A DNA stretch of 64,000 nucleotides from the NCBI GenBank assembly GCA_036497285.1, contig DASXJR010000007.1, positions 1-64,000 of the forward strand, written 5' to 3'. The DNA comes from RYN-133 sp036497285 (GTDB lineage Bacteria; Actinomycetota; Actinomycetes; Mycobacteriales; Jatrophihabitantaceae). Positions 51,285 to 58,698 of this stretch are shown here, in pieces. The stretch's first letter is position 1, and every line of letters begins with the position of its first letter. The notes beneath the pieces were generated by a model. The model ran no database searches, was not told where the DNA came from, and saw only the letters and a program-made list of their open reading frames with translations. A program made the translations under genes and the position numbers.

Positions 51285-51836
51285 ATGGCGCAATTGATCT
51301 ACTCGGTGATCACCTCCCTCGACGGCTACGTCGTCGACGAGTCGGGCAACTTCGACTGGGCGGCTCCGGACGAGCAGGTGCACGCATTCGTCAACGATCG
51401 CGAACGCGCGATCGGCACCTACCTGTACGGGCGGCGGATGTACGACGTGATGAAGGTGTGGCAGGACGTCGACGACGGCGATGAGGTCTCGCGCGACTAC
51501 GCGCAGTTGTGGCGCGCGGCGGAAAAGGTCGTGTACTCGACGACGCTCGATGCGGTGTCGACACCGCGCACGTCCTTGAGGCCGACGTTCGAGGCGGAAG
51601 CGGTGCGGTCGTTGGTGGCCGATGCAGAGCGTGACGTGAGCGTCGGCGGACCGACGCTCGCCGCAGCGGCGTTGCACGCGGCGATCGTGGACGAGGTGCA
51701 GGTCTTCGTACACCCGGTCGTGGTCGGGGGCGGCACCAACTACTTGCCGCCGGGACTTTCGGTGCCGTTGCGACTGCTCGACCTGCATCGGTTCGACGGC
51801 GGCGTGGTGTACCTGCGGTACTCGGTCGTTCGGTGA
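51285..51836 (+). CDS. Dihydrofolate-reductase-like (RibD C-terminal type) reductase
   Basis: A 183-residue protein of the DHFR-like RibD_C family. It opens IYSVITSLDGYVVDESGNFDW, has the central GRRMYDVMKVWQDVD and the NADPH-binding SVGGPTLAAAALHAAI. The family is widespread in actinobacteria as stand-alone proteins of unknown substrate. It is divergent from oligopeptidase B and close to the methyltransferase gene. Confidence 0.88.
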   Translation: MAQLIYSVITSLDGYVVDESGNFDWAAPDEQVHAFVNDRERAIGTYLYGRRMYDVMKVWQDVDDGDEVSRDYAQLWRAAEKVVYSTTLDAVSTPRTSLRPTFEAEAVRSLVADAERDVSVGGPTLAAAALHAAIVDEVQVFVHPVVVGGGTNYLPPGLSVPLRLLDLHRFDGGVVYLRYSVVR

Positions 51837-51906
51837 ATTGACGAACGCGTGCCAGAGTTGATCAAGTTGGTTGACGGTTTCGACGGCGCTGGATTTGTCT
51901 GAGTCG

Positions 51907-52668
51907 ATGGGGTTCGCTGCCGCGGCCGAGCAGTACGACCGGTTCATGGGCCGTTACACCCCGCTGCTCGCCGCCGAGATGGCCGACCGGGTCGGCATCG
52001 CAGCCGGTATGCGGGTGGTCGACGTCGGCTGCGGCCCTGGTGGCCTCGTCAGTGAGTTGTGCTCGCGCGTAGGCGCATCGAACGTGGCCGGAGTCGATCC
52101 GGCGCCGCAGTACGTTGCCGCGTGCAACGCACGCAACCCGGGCGCCGACATCCGTGTCGGTATGGCCGAGGAGCTGCCGTGGGCGGACGCGTCCTTCGAC
52201 GCGGCGTTGGCGTCGCTCGCGGTGGGATTCTTTCGCGATCCCGATGCGGGCATTGCGGAGATGATGCGCGTGACCAGGCCGGGCGGCACGGTCGCCGCGT
52301 GCATGTGGGACATCGCGGACGGCGGGATGACGATGTTGCGGATGTTCTGGGCCGCGGTGCGCACCGTCCGTCCCCATGCTCGCGGTGAGTCGGCGATGCC
52401 AGGGACGTCCGGTGGTGACCTCGTCGATCGATTCCACCGCGCCGGGCTCACGTCGGTGTCGGGCGATCCGATCGTCGTCAGCGTCTCGTACGACGGCTTC
52501 GACGACTTCTGGGAGCCGTTCACCTACGGGATCGGGCCGTCCGGCGGATATCTGGTCACGCTCCCCGCACCGGAACAGGAGAAGGTGCAGGCCGCGTGCC
52601 GGTCCGAGCTGCCGGACGGGCCGTTCTCGCTCTCAGCGCGTGCCTGGTACGGGCAAGGGATCGTCTGA
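51907..52668 (+). CDS. SAM-dependent methyltransferase
   Basis: A class I methyltransferase of about 253 residues. Motif I is VVDVGCGPGGLVSELC, motif II VAGVDPAPQYVAACNAR, post-I GMAEELPWADASFD and motif III EMMRVTRPGGTVAACMWD. The opening FAAAAEQYDRFMGRY fits the small-molecule type (UbiE-like). I chose the ATG at 51907, as the upstream TTG (51871) adds a stretch without character. The substrate is unknown. Confidence 0.88.
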   Translation: MGFAAAAEQYDRFMGRYTPLLAAEMADRVGIAAGMRVVDVGCGPGGLVSELCSRVGASNVAGVDPAPQYVAACNARNPGADIRVGMAEELPWADASFDAALASLAVGFFRDPDAGIAEMMRVTRPGGTVAACMWDIADGGMTMLRMFWAAVRTVRPHARGESAMPGTSGGDLVDRFHRAGLTSVSGDPIVVSVSYDGFDDFWEPFTYGIGPSGGYLVTLPAPEQEKVQAACRSELPDGPFSLSARAWYGQGIV

Positions 52669-52673
52669 GTTCG

Positions 52674-52985
52674 TCAGGAGATTGCGGCCTGCACGAGCTC
52701 CTTGACCTTCTTCTCCACCGCGGGGGCTCCACTTCATCAGCGCATGCGCCACCGACACTTGAACCACCTTGGCGCCGGCGTCGGCGTACGCGGGCATGCC
52801 CTACCAGGTCTTCGGGGTCAGCTCGGGCGCGGTGCCGGTGATGGTCACGTGCACACGCTCGGCGAGCGCCCGGTCGTTCGGGCCATCTTCACAATGCTCC
52901 CGAGGACCGCATCCAGACCGTCGGCCTTCTTGGCGCCCTTCTTGCCCTCGCCACGCAGCTCGGCGGCACTTCTCGATTCCTCATC
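52674..52985 (-). pseudogene. Decayed DUF1801-type protein gene
   Basis: Several minus-strand pieces of one protein lie in different frames. GKKGAKKADGLDAVLGSIVK comes first, then DRALAERVHVTITGTAPELT leading to PKTW, an in-frame TAG where the family has Tyr (KTWYGMPAY), then GMPAYADAG. The end VEKKVKELVQAAIS is in yet another frame after a run of C. The expected middle of the family (the FFQS region) is missing. At least two frameshifts, one stop and an internal deletion mark it as dead. No start codon could be assigned. Confidence 0.65.
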
Positions 52986-53077
52986 CGATTCGCGCGCGTT
53001 CGGGCCGGCGCCACGCGATCGAGCTTCTGCGCGCCAGCGTCAACGTTCCTTCAGGGCATGCCAGGGTTTCCGAATCA

Positions 53078-54409
53078 TCACGGTCCGCGGGCGTCGTGGT
53101 CTGTGCCGGGTTCGAATGTGAATTCGGGTAGGTGGTGGACGGTGTTCCGGCGCGGTGCTTGCTGCGGATCCAGCCAGGGTGGCGGGATCCATTCGGGCGC
53201 CCCGTCGACCATGCGAACCACCCACCCGGCCTGTTCGAAGCTGCGGTGGTGGAACCCACACAGGAGGACCATGTTGTCGAGGTCGGTCGGTCCGCCGTCG
53301 ATCCAGGCGATCACGTGGTGGGCCTGACACCAGGATGCCGGGCGGGCGCAGCCGGGGAAGTTACAACCGCCGTCGCGGGCGGTCAGCGCCCGGCGTTGGG
53401 CCCGGTTCGCCAGGCGTTGGGTGCGTCCGGCGCACAGGATCGCGCCGTACCGGTCGAAGACGGTGGTGAACAGTTCGCACTGGTTCGCGAGCCGCATCGC
53501 CGCTGTCATGCCGATGGTGTCGCCGGACTCGAGGGCGGCGATGCCGGTCTGTTGGTCGAGGTCGTCGGCGCGAACAGTGAGGTTGAGGGTGGCCGGCACA
53601 CCGCCGCAATCGGGCAGCGTCCCGGACCGGAGCACCCGCCGCATGATCTCGATCATCGCGTCGTGGCGCCGCTGGCTCGGTGTGCGGTCATCCGGCAGGT
53701 CGTCGGAGGGCTGCGGCGCGGACAGCGGTCCCAGGGCGGCGAGCACGCTGGCGGCGAACTCGTCGGTGACCTGGCGGCGGGGGGTGAACCAGCGCCCGAC
53801 CTGGTCTTGGACCAGGTCGAAGCCGCGGTGACGCTGCTGCTCGTCGTCGCTGGGTGCCGCGCCGTCCGGGTCGACGGTGGCGAGCAGCCGCCGCGCGGCC
53901 GCGGCCAGCCGTTTCGGGTCCAGATGCCTGGCCTGCTCGACCAGGAACTGCTCCACCGGCCCGGCCACCTCGAAGGAGAGCTTGGCGGGGACCGCCGCGA
54001 CCGTCTGCGTGATCACCTTCGCGTGGCCGGCCGACAGCTCGCCGGCGCGTTGCGCGTCGGCGACCCGCGCGAACAACGGCGCCAACGGCGCCCCGGTCAC
54101 CTCCCGGCGCGGACCGAGATCCCGCGCGGCCCGCAGCCGCGCCGTCGCCTCACCCGGCGCCACCCGGCACAGCTCGGCCAACAGGTCGGCGGTGCTGGTG
54201 CGGCCGTACTCACCGGCGATCCCACGCTCATCCAGCGCAACCAGCAGCTCGTGATCAACCGCCTCCAGCCGGCGCCGCTCGGTCTCCAGCTTCGCGAACA
54301 GGCCTGGCAGCTCGTCCGCCGGCAACAGCGCGAGGTCTGCGGCGGCGAGCAGCCCGTCGACAGCGTCGCGCAGCGCCTCGACCGCTCCGGCGAACCCGAC
54401 CTGTCCCAT
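53078..54409 (-). CDS. DUF222/HNH endonuclease domain protein (13E12-type)
   Basis: A 443-residue actinobacterial DUF222 protein (residues 10-290) with a C-terminal HNH nuclease domain. CNFPGCARPASWCQAHHVIAWIDGG and DNMVLLCGFHHR give two Cys pairs for zinc and the H-N-H catalytic set. Families of this kind occur in many copies in actinobacterial genomes (13E12 repeats in M. tuberculosis) and behave as selfish or repeated elements. It stands alone. The last 30 residues are Pro-rich. A tandem repeat lies in the region behind its start. Confidence 0.9.
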   Translation of the reverse strand: MGQVGFAGAVEALRDAVDGLLAAADLALLPADELPGLFAKLETERRRLEAVDHELLVALDERGIAGEYGRTSTADLLAELCRVAPGEATARLRAARDLGPRREVTGAPLAPLFARVADAQRAGELSAGHAKVITQTVAAVPAKLSFEVAGPVEQFLVEQARHLDPKRLAAAARRLLATVDPDGAAPSDDEQQRHRGFDLVQDQVGRWFTPRRQVTDEFAASVLAALGPLSAPQPSDDLPDDRTPSQRRHDAMIEIMRRVLRSGTLPDCGGVPATLNLTVRADDLDQQTGIAALESGDTIGMTAAMRLANQCELFTTVFDRYGAILCAGRTQRLANRAQRRALTARDGGCNFPGCARPASWCQAHHVIAWIDGGPTDLDNMVLLCGFHHRSFEQAGWVVRMVDGAPEWIPPPWLDPQQAPRRNTVHHLPEFTFEPGTDHDARGP

Positions 54410-54503
54410 ACCTCGAAACTAGAACCCGGGTACGACAGTTTCCGGGCCCCAGCCGCACAATTCCAAAAACAATTTCCGGGCAATTTTTGCTCGACCCGCG
54501 GGG

Positions 54504-54642
54504 CCCAGCGCACGCACTGCCCGGTGGGAACTCCGTTCCCACCGGCCCGAAGAAACCGTGGCCCCGCCGCGCCGTGGTCACCGGTCAACTGGAGCGAGGC
54601 GACCACCCACCGGGCGCGCGGGACCTCACCGCGATGGCTGAT
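54504..54642. repeat. Tandem repeat unit, copy 1 (about 139 bp)
   Basis: The block from CCCAGCGCACGCACTGC to GCGATGGCTGAT recurs 210 bases downstream at 54714-54852 with two base differences. It holds a perfect hairpin: CCGGTGGGAAC, loop TCC, GTTCCCACCGG at 54531-54555. Open frames run through it on both strands but repeat with the DNA, so I do not call a gene. It lies behind the HNH gene and before a TauD gene end. Confidence 0.8.
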
Positions 54643-54713
54643 TTCCGTTTTGGTCTTGGCCCGTTTAGATCTGCCTCGAAAGCGCAGCTGCGAGTGCTAC
54701 GCGACTGTGCCGA

Positions 54714-54852
54714 CCCAGCGCACGCACTGCGCGGCGGGAACTCCGTTCCCACCGGCCCGAAGAAACCGTGGCCCCGCCGCGCCGTGGTCACCGGTCAACT
54801 GGAGCGAGGCGACCACCCACCGGGCGCGCGGGACCTCACCGCGATGGCTGAT
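54714..54852. repeat. Tandem repeat unit, copy 2 (about 139 bp)
   Basis: This second copy of the block at 54504-54642 has one hairpin base changed (GGCGGG instead of GGTGGG). A weaker likeness continues for 30 bases after both copies, sharing TAGATCT and CCTCGAA, so the repeat period is about 210 bases. Nothing else is recognised in the 490 bases between the HNH start and the TauD stop. Confidence 0.8.
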
Positions 54853-54903
54853 CCGCGTTGTGGGTGCGGCCCGAATAGATCTCCCTCGAACCGCACCGAC
54901 GCG

Positions 54904-55884
54904 TTAGCGGAAGGCGACCTCGCGCGAGACGATGCCGGCCGCGGCGAAGTCTTCGGGCAGGCCGAGGTTGGTGTCCATGACCAGCCACAGCCGGATCAGT
55001 TCGCGCTTGCGGGACGGTTCCGGATGGTCGATGTACTCCGTCCGCGCGTGCATCACCGTGTAGTTGTTCAAGAACTGGATGTCGCCGGGCTGGAAGTCCA
55101 TGTTGAGCACGAAGTCCGCCGAGTTGGTCAGTTCGTCCAACGCGTCGAGCGCCGCAGTCCGATCGGCCGGCAGTGGCGGGATGTCCGGATGCCGTGACGC
55201 CGACTCCATGTACGCCCGCCCGTAGTGCGCAAACAATCGGCCGTCGCGCGAAGCGAACACACTGCACTGGAAGAAGCTGTCCATGCCGTCGCCCGACTTG
55301 CGGTCGTGCCACCACTGCTCGTGCAACAGCGCGGCCACCTCCGGCGAACGGCGCACAAGCTCATCGTGCACCGCGACCGAGCTGACGATAGTGCTCACTC
55401 CCCCGGACGCTGCCGGCCGCACACACAACAACGCGACGACATCGGACGAGTCGCAGTGATAGTCCAATCGCGCCGAGGTCTGATAGCCGCGCACCAGTGG
55501 ACTGTTCGGGTCGACGCCCTGATCGCGCACGTAGACGAGCAGATCGTCGGTCCTGCGCTGGTAGATCGGACGCCCGACGTGCTGCCCGATCCCCCAGTAC
55601 AGCAATTCGATCTGATCAGGTGCGAGCCCGTCGATCGGCACGCCACGCACCAGCACGAACCCGCGCCCATCGATCAGCTCACGCGTCACGTCCGCGAACA
55701 ACGCCGCGAGTGTCGGCAGCGGGAAATCGTCCTTTGTCACCTCACGCAGCGGCCGTCGCGGGGCCAACGCGAGCGCCTCGAGCAACTCGGTCTGCTGCGG
55801 CACGGTGAGCTCGATCTTCCAGTCCGAGCGCGCCGCCATCTCCGGACCGCGCCACCCTGCAGGCCCACCGACCACCGAGACCAT
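54904..55884 (-). CDS. TauD/TfdA-family Fe(II)/2-oxoglutarate dioxygenase (copy 2)
   Basis: A 326-residue paralogue of the enzyme at 46364-47437. The triad begins in DYHCDSSDVVALLC; later motifs are MDFQPGDIQFLNNYTVMHAR and the Arg-containing KRELIRLWLVMD. The N-terminus (WKIELTVPQQTELLEALALA) matches that of copy 1 in layout. It is the last gene of the Rieske operon and overlaps the M20 stop by TGATG. It probably hydroxylates a product or relative of the Rieske substrate. Confidence 0.88.
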   Translation of the reverse strand: MVSVVGGPAGWRGPEMAARSDWKIELTVPQQTELLEALALAPRRPLREVTKDDFPLPTLAALFADVTRELIDGRGFVLVRGVPIDGLAPDQIELLYWGIGQHVGRPIYQRRTDDLLVYVRDQGVDPNSPLVRGYQTSARLDYHCDSSDVVALLCVRPAASGGVSTIVSSVAVHDELVRRSPEVAALLHEQWWHDRKSGDGMDSFFQCSVFASRDGRLFAHYGRAYMESASRHPDIPPLPADRTAALDALDELTNSADFVLNMDFQPGDIQFLNNYTVMHARTEYIDHPEPSRKRELIRLWLVMDTNLGLPEDFAAAGIVSREVAFR

Positions 55885-56969
55885 CACTGAACCTCCAGTA
55901 GCTCGCCGTAGACGCCGACGAACGCGTCGAGTTGTTCGACCGATAGGACGTCGCGTTGCGGATCGTCCGTCGATCTCGATGGCTGCGGTCCGAGGCGGAC
56001 GGTCGGGATGCCGCATCCGCGCAGCACAACGCCGTCCGTCGAACCCGTCCAGCCCGTGATCCGTTCGGGCTCGCCGAACGCCGACCGCCACGCCGCACAG
56101 GCGGCGCGCACCAGCGGCGCAGTCGGATCGGTGGACGCTGCTTCGTGAACGACCTCGACGGCGAGCGTCGCGGTGCATCCGTCCGGGACGGCGACGCGCA
56201 CCCGGTCAAGAAGGTCGTCGGCCATTGCGGCGACGTCGGCGCCGGGCACCGTCACCACGTACAGCCCGAGTTCGACAGACGAGGGGTACAGGTCGGGCTT
56301 GTCCGGCCTGCCACTGCTGATCGCGCCGAGACCTGCCGCCGCGCCGGCCTGGTCGATCTGCGGCGCAGCCGCGACGTAGTCGGCGCACCACTCGGACACC
56401 GCGGCGAGGACGGCACCTAGCCGGGCCGGCAATCCGTGCGCCGGCACTGACGATTCGGGCAGCATCACCACCCCTGACGCGCCGCGCACCGTCACCGTGA
56501 GATACGCCGCGCCCGGCTCCGACCACAGCACTCCTGGCGGTCCGCACTTGGCGACGATCGCCGACGAGGGCGCAGGATTCGCGTCCAGCCAGGTGAGCAC
56601 GCCGGCTGCCCGTCCGCCACGCCGATGTGTGCCCGACGACGCCAACAGCAGCGTCCCGGAGGAGGAGGCGGAGGCGAAAGCGACGAGGGCGGCCGCCAGT
56701 GGTCCGCGCGTAACGGCCAGGCCGAAGCCCGTAACAGCGGAATCCGAAATGTTCAGTCCGCGCGGGCCGTCGTCCAGGGACGTGTCGAGATGCGAATACA
56801 GCAACGGCCCGGGCCCACGCGACGCGACGAGGTTCGCACCGTGCACACCCACCTGCTGCACCTGCCACCCGATCGTCGGCCATCGGGTCGCGCAGAAGTC
56901 GCGCAGCACGAGGGCGGCCGCCAACTCACGTCCGCGCGGCGACGGGGTCGAGTCGAGGACCTGCAGCAC
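55884..56969 (-). CDS. M20-family peptidase-like protein with degenerate metal site
   Basis: A protein of about 361 residues with the M20 aminoacylase/deacylase fold (LLYSHLDTSLDDG, then a late GSTDGVVLRGCGIPTVRLGP). H60 and D62 of the first motif remain. The bridging Asp is replaced (AVTRG where the family has ADMKG), the catalytic Glu pair region reads SSGTHRRGG in place of a DEE-G-type motif, and the last His motif is STDDPQ. It may bind a substrate without zinc or use other residues. The start is uncertain: GTG at 56969 follows the VOC gene stop by 23 bases. Confidence 0.7.
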   Translation of the reverse strand: MLQVLDSTPSPRGRELAAALVLRDFCATRWPTIGWQVQQVGVHGANLVASRGPGPLLYSHLDTSLDDGPRGLNISDSAVTGFGLAVTRGPLAAALVAFASASSSGTLLLASSGTHRRGGRAAGVLTWLDANPAPSSAIVAKCGPPGVLWSEPGAAYLTVTVRGASGVVMLPESSVPAHGLPARLGAVLAAVSEWCADYVAAAPQIDQAGAAAGLGAISSGRPDKPDLYPSSVELGLYVVTVPGADVAAMADDLLDRVRVAVPDGCTATLAVEVVHEAASTDPTAPLVRAACAAWRSAFGEPERITGWTGSTDGVVLRGCGIPTVRLGPQPSRSTDDPQRDVLSVEQLDAFVGVYGELLEVQ

Positions 56970-56992
56970 GTCGAGCAGATCGCGCCGGATCG

Positions 56993-58195
56993 TCAGAAGC
57001 GTCCCCAGTCGTCGGCGGCCGGACGCCACACGTCGATGTTGCGCGGGTCGGCCGGCATGCGCCGTGCACGGTGCGTCTCGTGCTCCTCGACCGTGAACAC
57101 GCGGTGCCGGTCGCACAGTTCGAAGCGCGGACCGAACTTCGGGTCGTGCAAGTAGAACGCGATCGACGTCGACGCCGAGTGGTTGACGATGTCCGACGCG
57201 ATCGGCGCGCCCTTGTACAGCGCCCGCGCCCGCATCCGCATCACGTGGTCGAGGCTCTTCATCGCGAAGCACAGGTGCGCCACGAAGAAGTCCTCAGGGC
57301 CGCGGTTCAGCGACACCGCCACGCTGTGGTGGTACCGGTCCTCGCAACGCAGGAACGACGTCGAGCCGACGATGTGGTCGGACGGCAGGAAGTTCAGCAC
57401 CTTGGTGTAGAAGTCCACCGTGTCCTGGTACTTGTTGGTCACCAGGAACGGGTGTACGAGATCGAGGGGCCGGATCTCGAGGTGCGGCGGCTCGGCGTAC
57501 TCCTGGAACTCGGTGAACAGCTCGACGATCAGGCCGTTCGGGTCCTTGACCGCGAAGCCGTTCTCGCAGAAGCCGCGTTGCCGCTCCTGCAGTTCGAGCA
57601 CTTCGAGGCCGGCGTCGACGACCTGCTTGTGCAGCTGGTCGAGCACCTCCTCGCTCTCGACGGACAGGCCGATCGCGGTCGTCTCGCCGTTCTCGCGGTC
57701 CGGCGCCGCGATCAGCTCGATCGAGTGGTGCTCGATGTCGGCGCGCAGGTAGGCGTATTCGTCCGTGTGCGCCTCGAGCTGCAACCCGACGTGGTACTGC
57801 AGGAAGTCGATCGTCGCCTGTAGGTCGGGAACCTCGATACGGGCGTACTCCATGCCGAACGGACCGCGCTTGCGTGTGCTCACCGGTGCCCCTCCTTGTT
57901 GCGAGTATTCGTAGGATGTGATCGCCTGCTGCGCGATCACCGGACGCCAGGTCTCGCGCACGAACGTCTCGTGCGAGTCGCTGCCGAGGTAGGCGAGCAA
58001 CTCGTCGCGGTTGGCGAAGTCCATCGCGATCGTGTGCGTGAACGTGGTGTCGCGGGTGCTGAAGTTCGACCCGAGTGACCAGTTCTGCATCGCGGGGTAG
58101 GTGTCGGGGAACGTGCGCAGCTGCGCCAACACCGCATCGCGGGTGGACTCGTCGACGTCGTCCTTGAACCGGAACGACAGCGTGTGCCTGATCAT
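56993..58195 (-). CDS. Dabb-VOC-VOC fusion, extradiol-dioxygenase-like
   Basis: A 400-residue fusion. Residues 1-97 are a stress-responsive A/B-barrel (Dabb) domain (IRHTLSFRFKDDVDESTRDA, then FVRETWRPVIAQQAITSYEY). Residues 113-232 and 245-390 are two VOC (glyoxalase/extradiol dioxygenase) modules: ARIEVPDLQATIDFLQYHVG and HPFLVTNKYQDTVDFYTKVL. The paired VOC modules match type I extradiol dioxygenases, with candidate metal His residues in HHSVAV and Glu in FELCD. It may cleave a ring diol made by the Rieske enzyme. It lies just after the beta subunit gene. Confidence 0.75.
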   Translation of the reverse strand: MIRHTLSFRFKDDVDESTRDAVLAQLRTFPDTYPAMQNWSLGSNFSTRDTTFTHTIAMDFANRDELLAYLGSDSHETFVRETWRPVIAQQAITSYEYSQQGGAPVSTRKRGPFGMEYARIEVPDLQATIDFLQYHVGLQLEAHTDEYAYLRADIEHHSIELIAAPDRENGETTAIGLSVESEEVLDQLHKQVVDAGLEVLELQERQRGFCENGFAVKDPNGLIVELFTEFQEYAEPPHLEIRPLDLVHPFLVTNKYQDTVDFYTKVLNFLPSDHIVGSTSFLRCEDRYHHSVAVSLNRGPEDFFVAHLCFAMKSLDHVMRMRARALYKGAPIASDIVNHSASTSIAFYLHDPKFGPRFELCDRHRVFTVEEHETHRARRMPADPRNIDVWRPAADDWGRF

Positions 58196-58206
58196 CGCAA
58201 TGACCC

Positions 58207-58698
58207 CTACAAGATGAAGCTGAGCCGGGCGCCGGGCGCGAGCTGCTCGTGGCTGAGGATCGACCGCCGCCTGCGGAACCGCAACCCTTCGGACGTGACG
58301 ACGAGGACGTGATCGTAGCGGCCGACGTACGTATCGAAGTGGCCGTCGCGAGCGCGGTACACGGCGAACGACGCGCTCACCCCGACCGTCCCGTCCGAGG
58401 ACGGGGACACTCGCACGTTCGAGATCAGCCGTTGGGTGCGCGAGTGCGGGTTCTCGGCGTGCGCCTTACGCGATTTGAGCCGCTTCACCCGTGCCTGCAG
58501 CAGATCCCAGTCGTCGTCGACGAACGAGCCGGACTCGTGGGGCGACCAGCCCTGGTAGTCCGTCGTCGGGATCTCGTAGCGCGCGCCCGGCTCGAACAGG
58601 GCGAGCCAGTCGTCGTAGCGCCAGTTGTCGAGCACATCGGCCTCGTCGTAGAGGAAGTCCTCGACCTCGCTGCGCGTCACCGCGTCCACCGCGGTCAA
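58207..58698 (-). CDS. Rieske oxygenase beta subunit
   Basis: A 163-residue SnoaL-like beta subunit of a ring-hydroxylating dioxygenase (VEDFLYDEADVLDNWRYDDW, then TQRLISNVRVSPSSDG and YVGRYDHVLVVTSEGLRFRRR). It stabilises the alpha3beta3 hexamer. The TTG start overlaps the alpha subunit stop by TTGA. No ferredoxin or reductase genes are in the window; they must come from elsewhere. Confidence 0.9.
   Translation of the reverse strand: MTAVDAVTRSEVEDFLYDEADVLDNWRYDDWLALFEPGARYEIPTTDYQGWSPHESGSFVDDDWDLLQARVKRLKSRKAHAENPHSRTQRLISNVRVSPSSDGTVGVSASFAVYRARDGHFDTYVGRYDHVLVVTSEGLRFRRRRSILSHEQLAPGARLSFIL

Noticed and set aside
54487..55197. A 236-codon plus-strand frame across the tandem repeat.
   Set aside because: The peptide repeats only because the DNA repeats, the frame is Pro/Arg-rich without domains, and its second half is antisense to the TauD gene.
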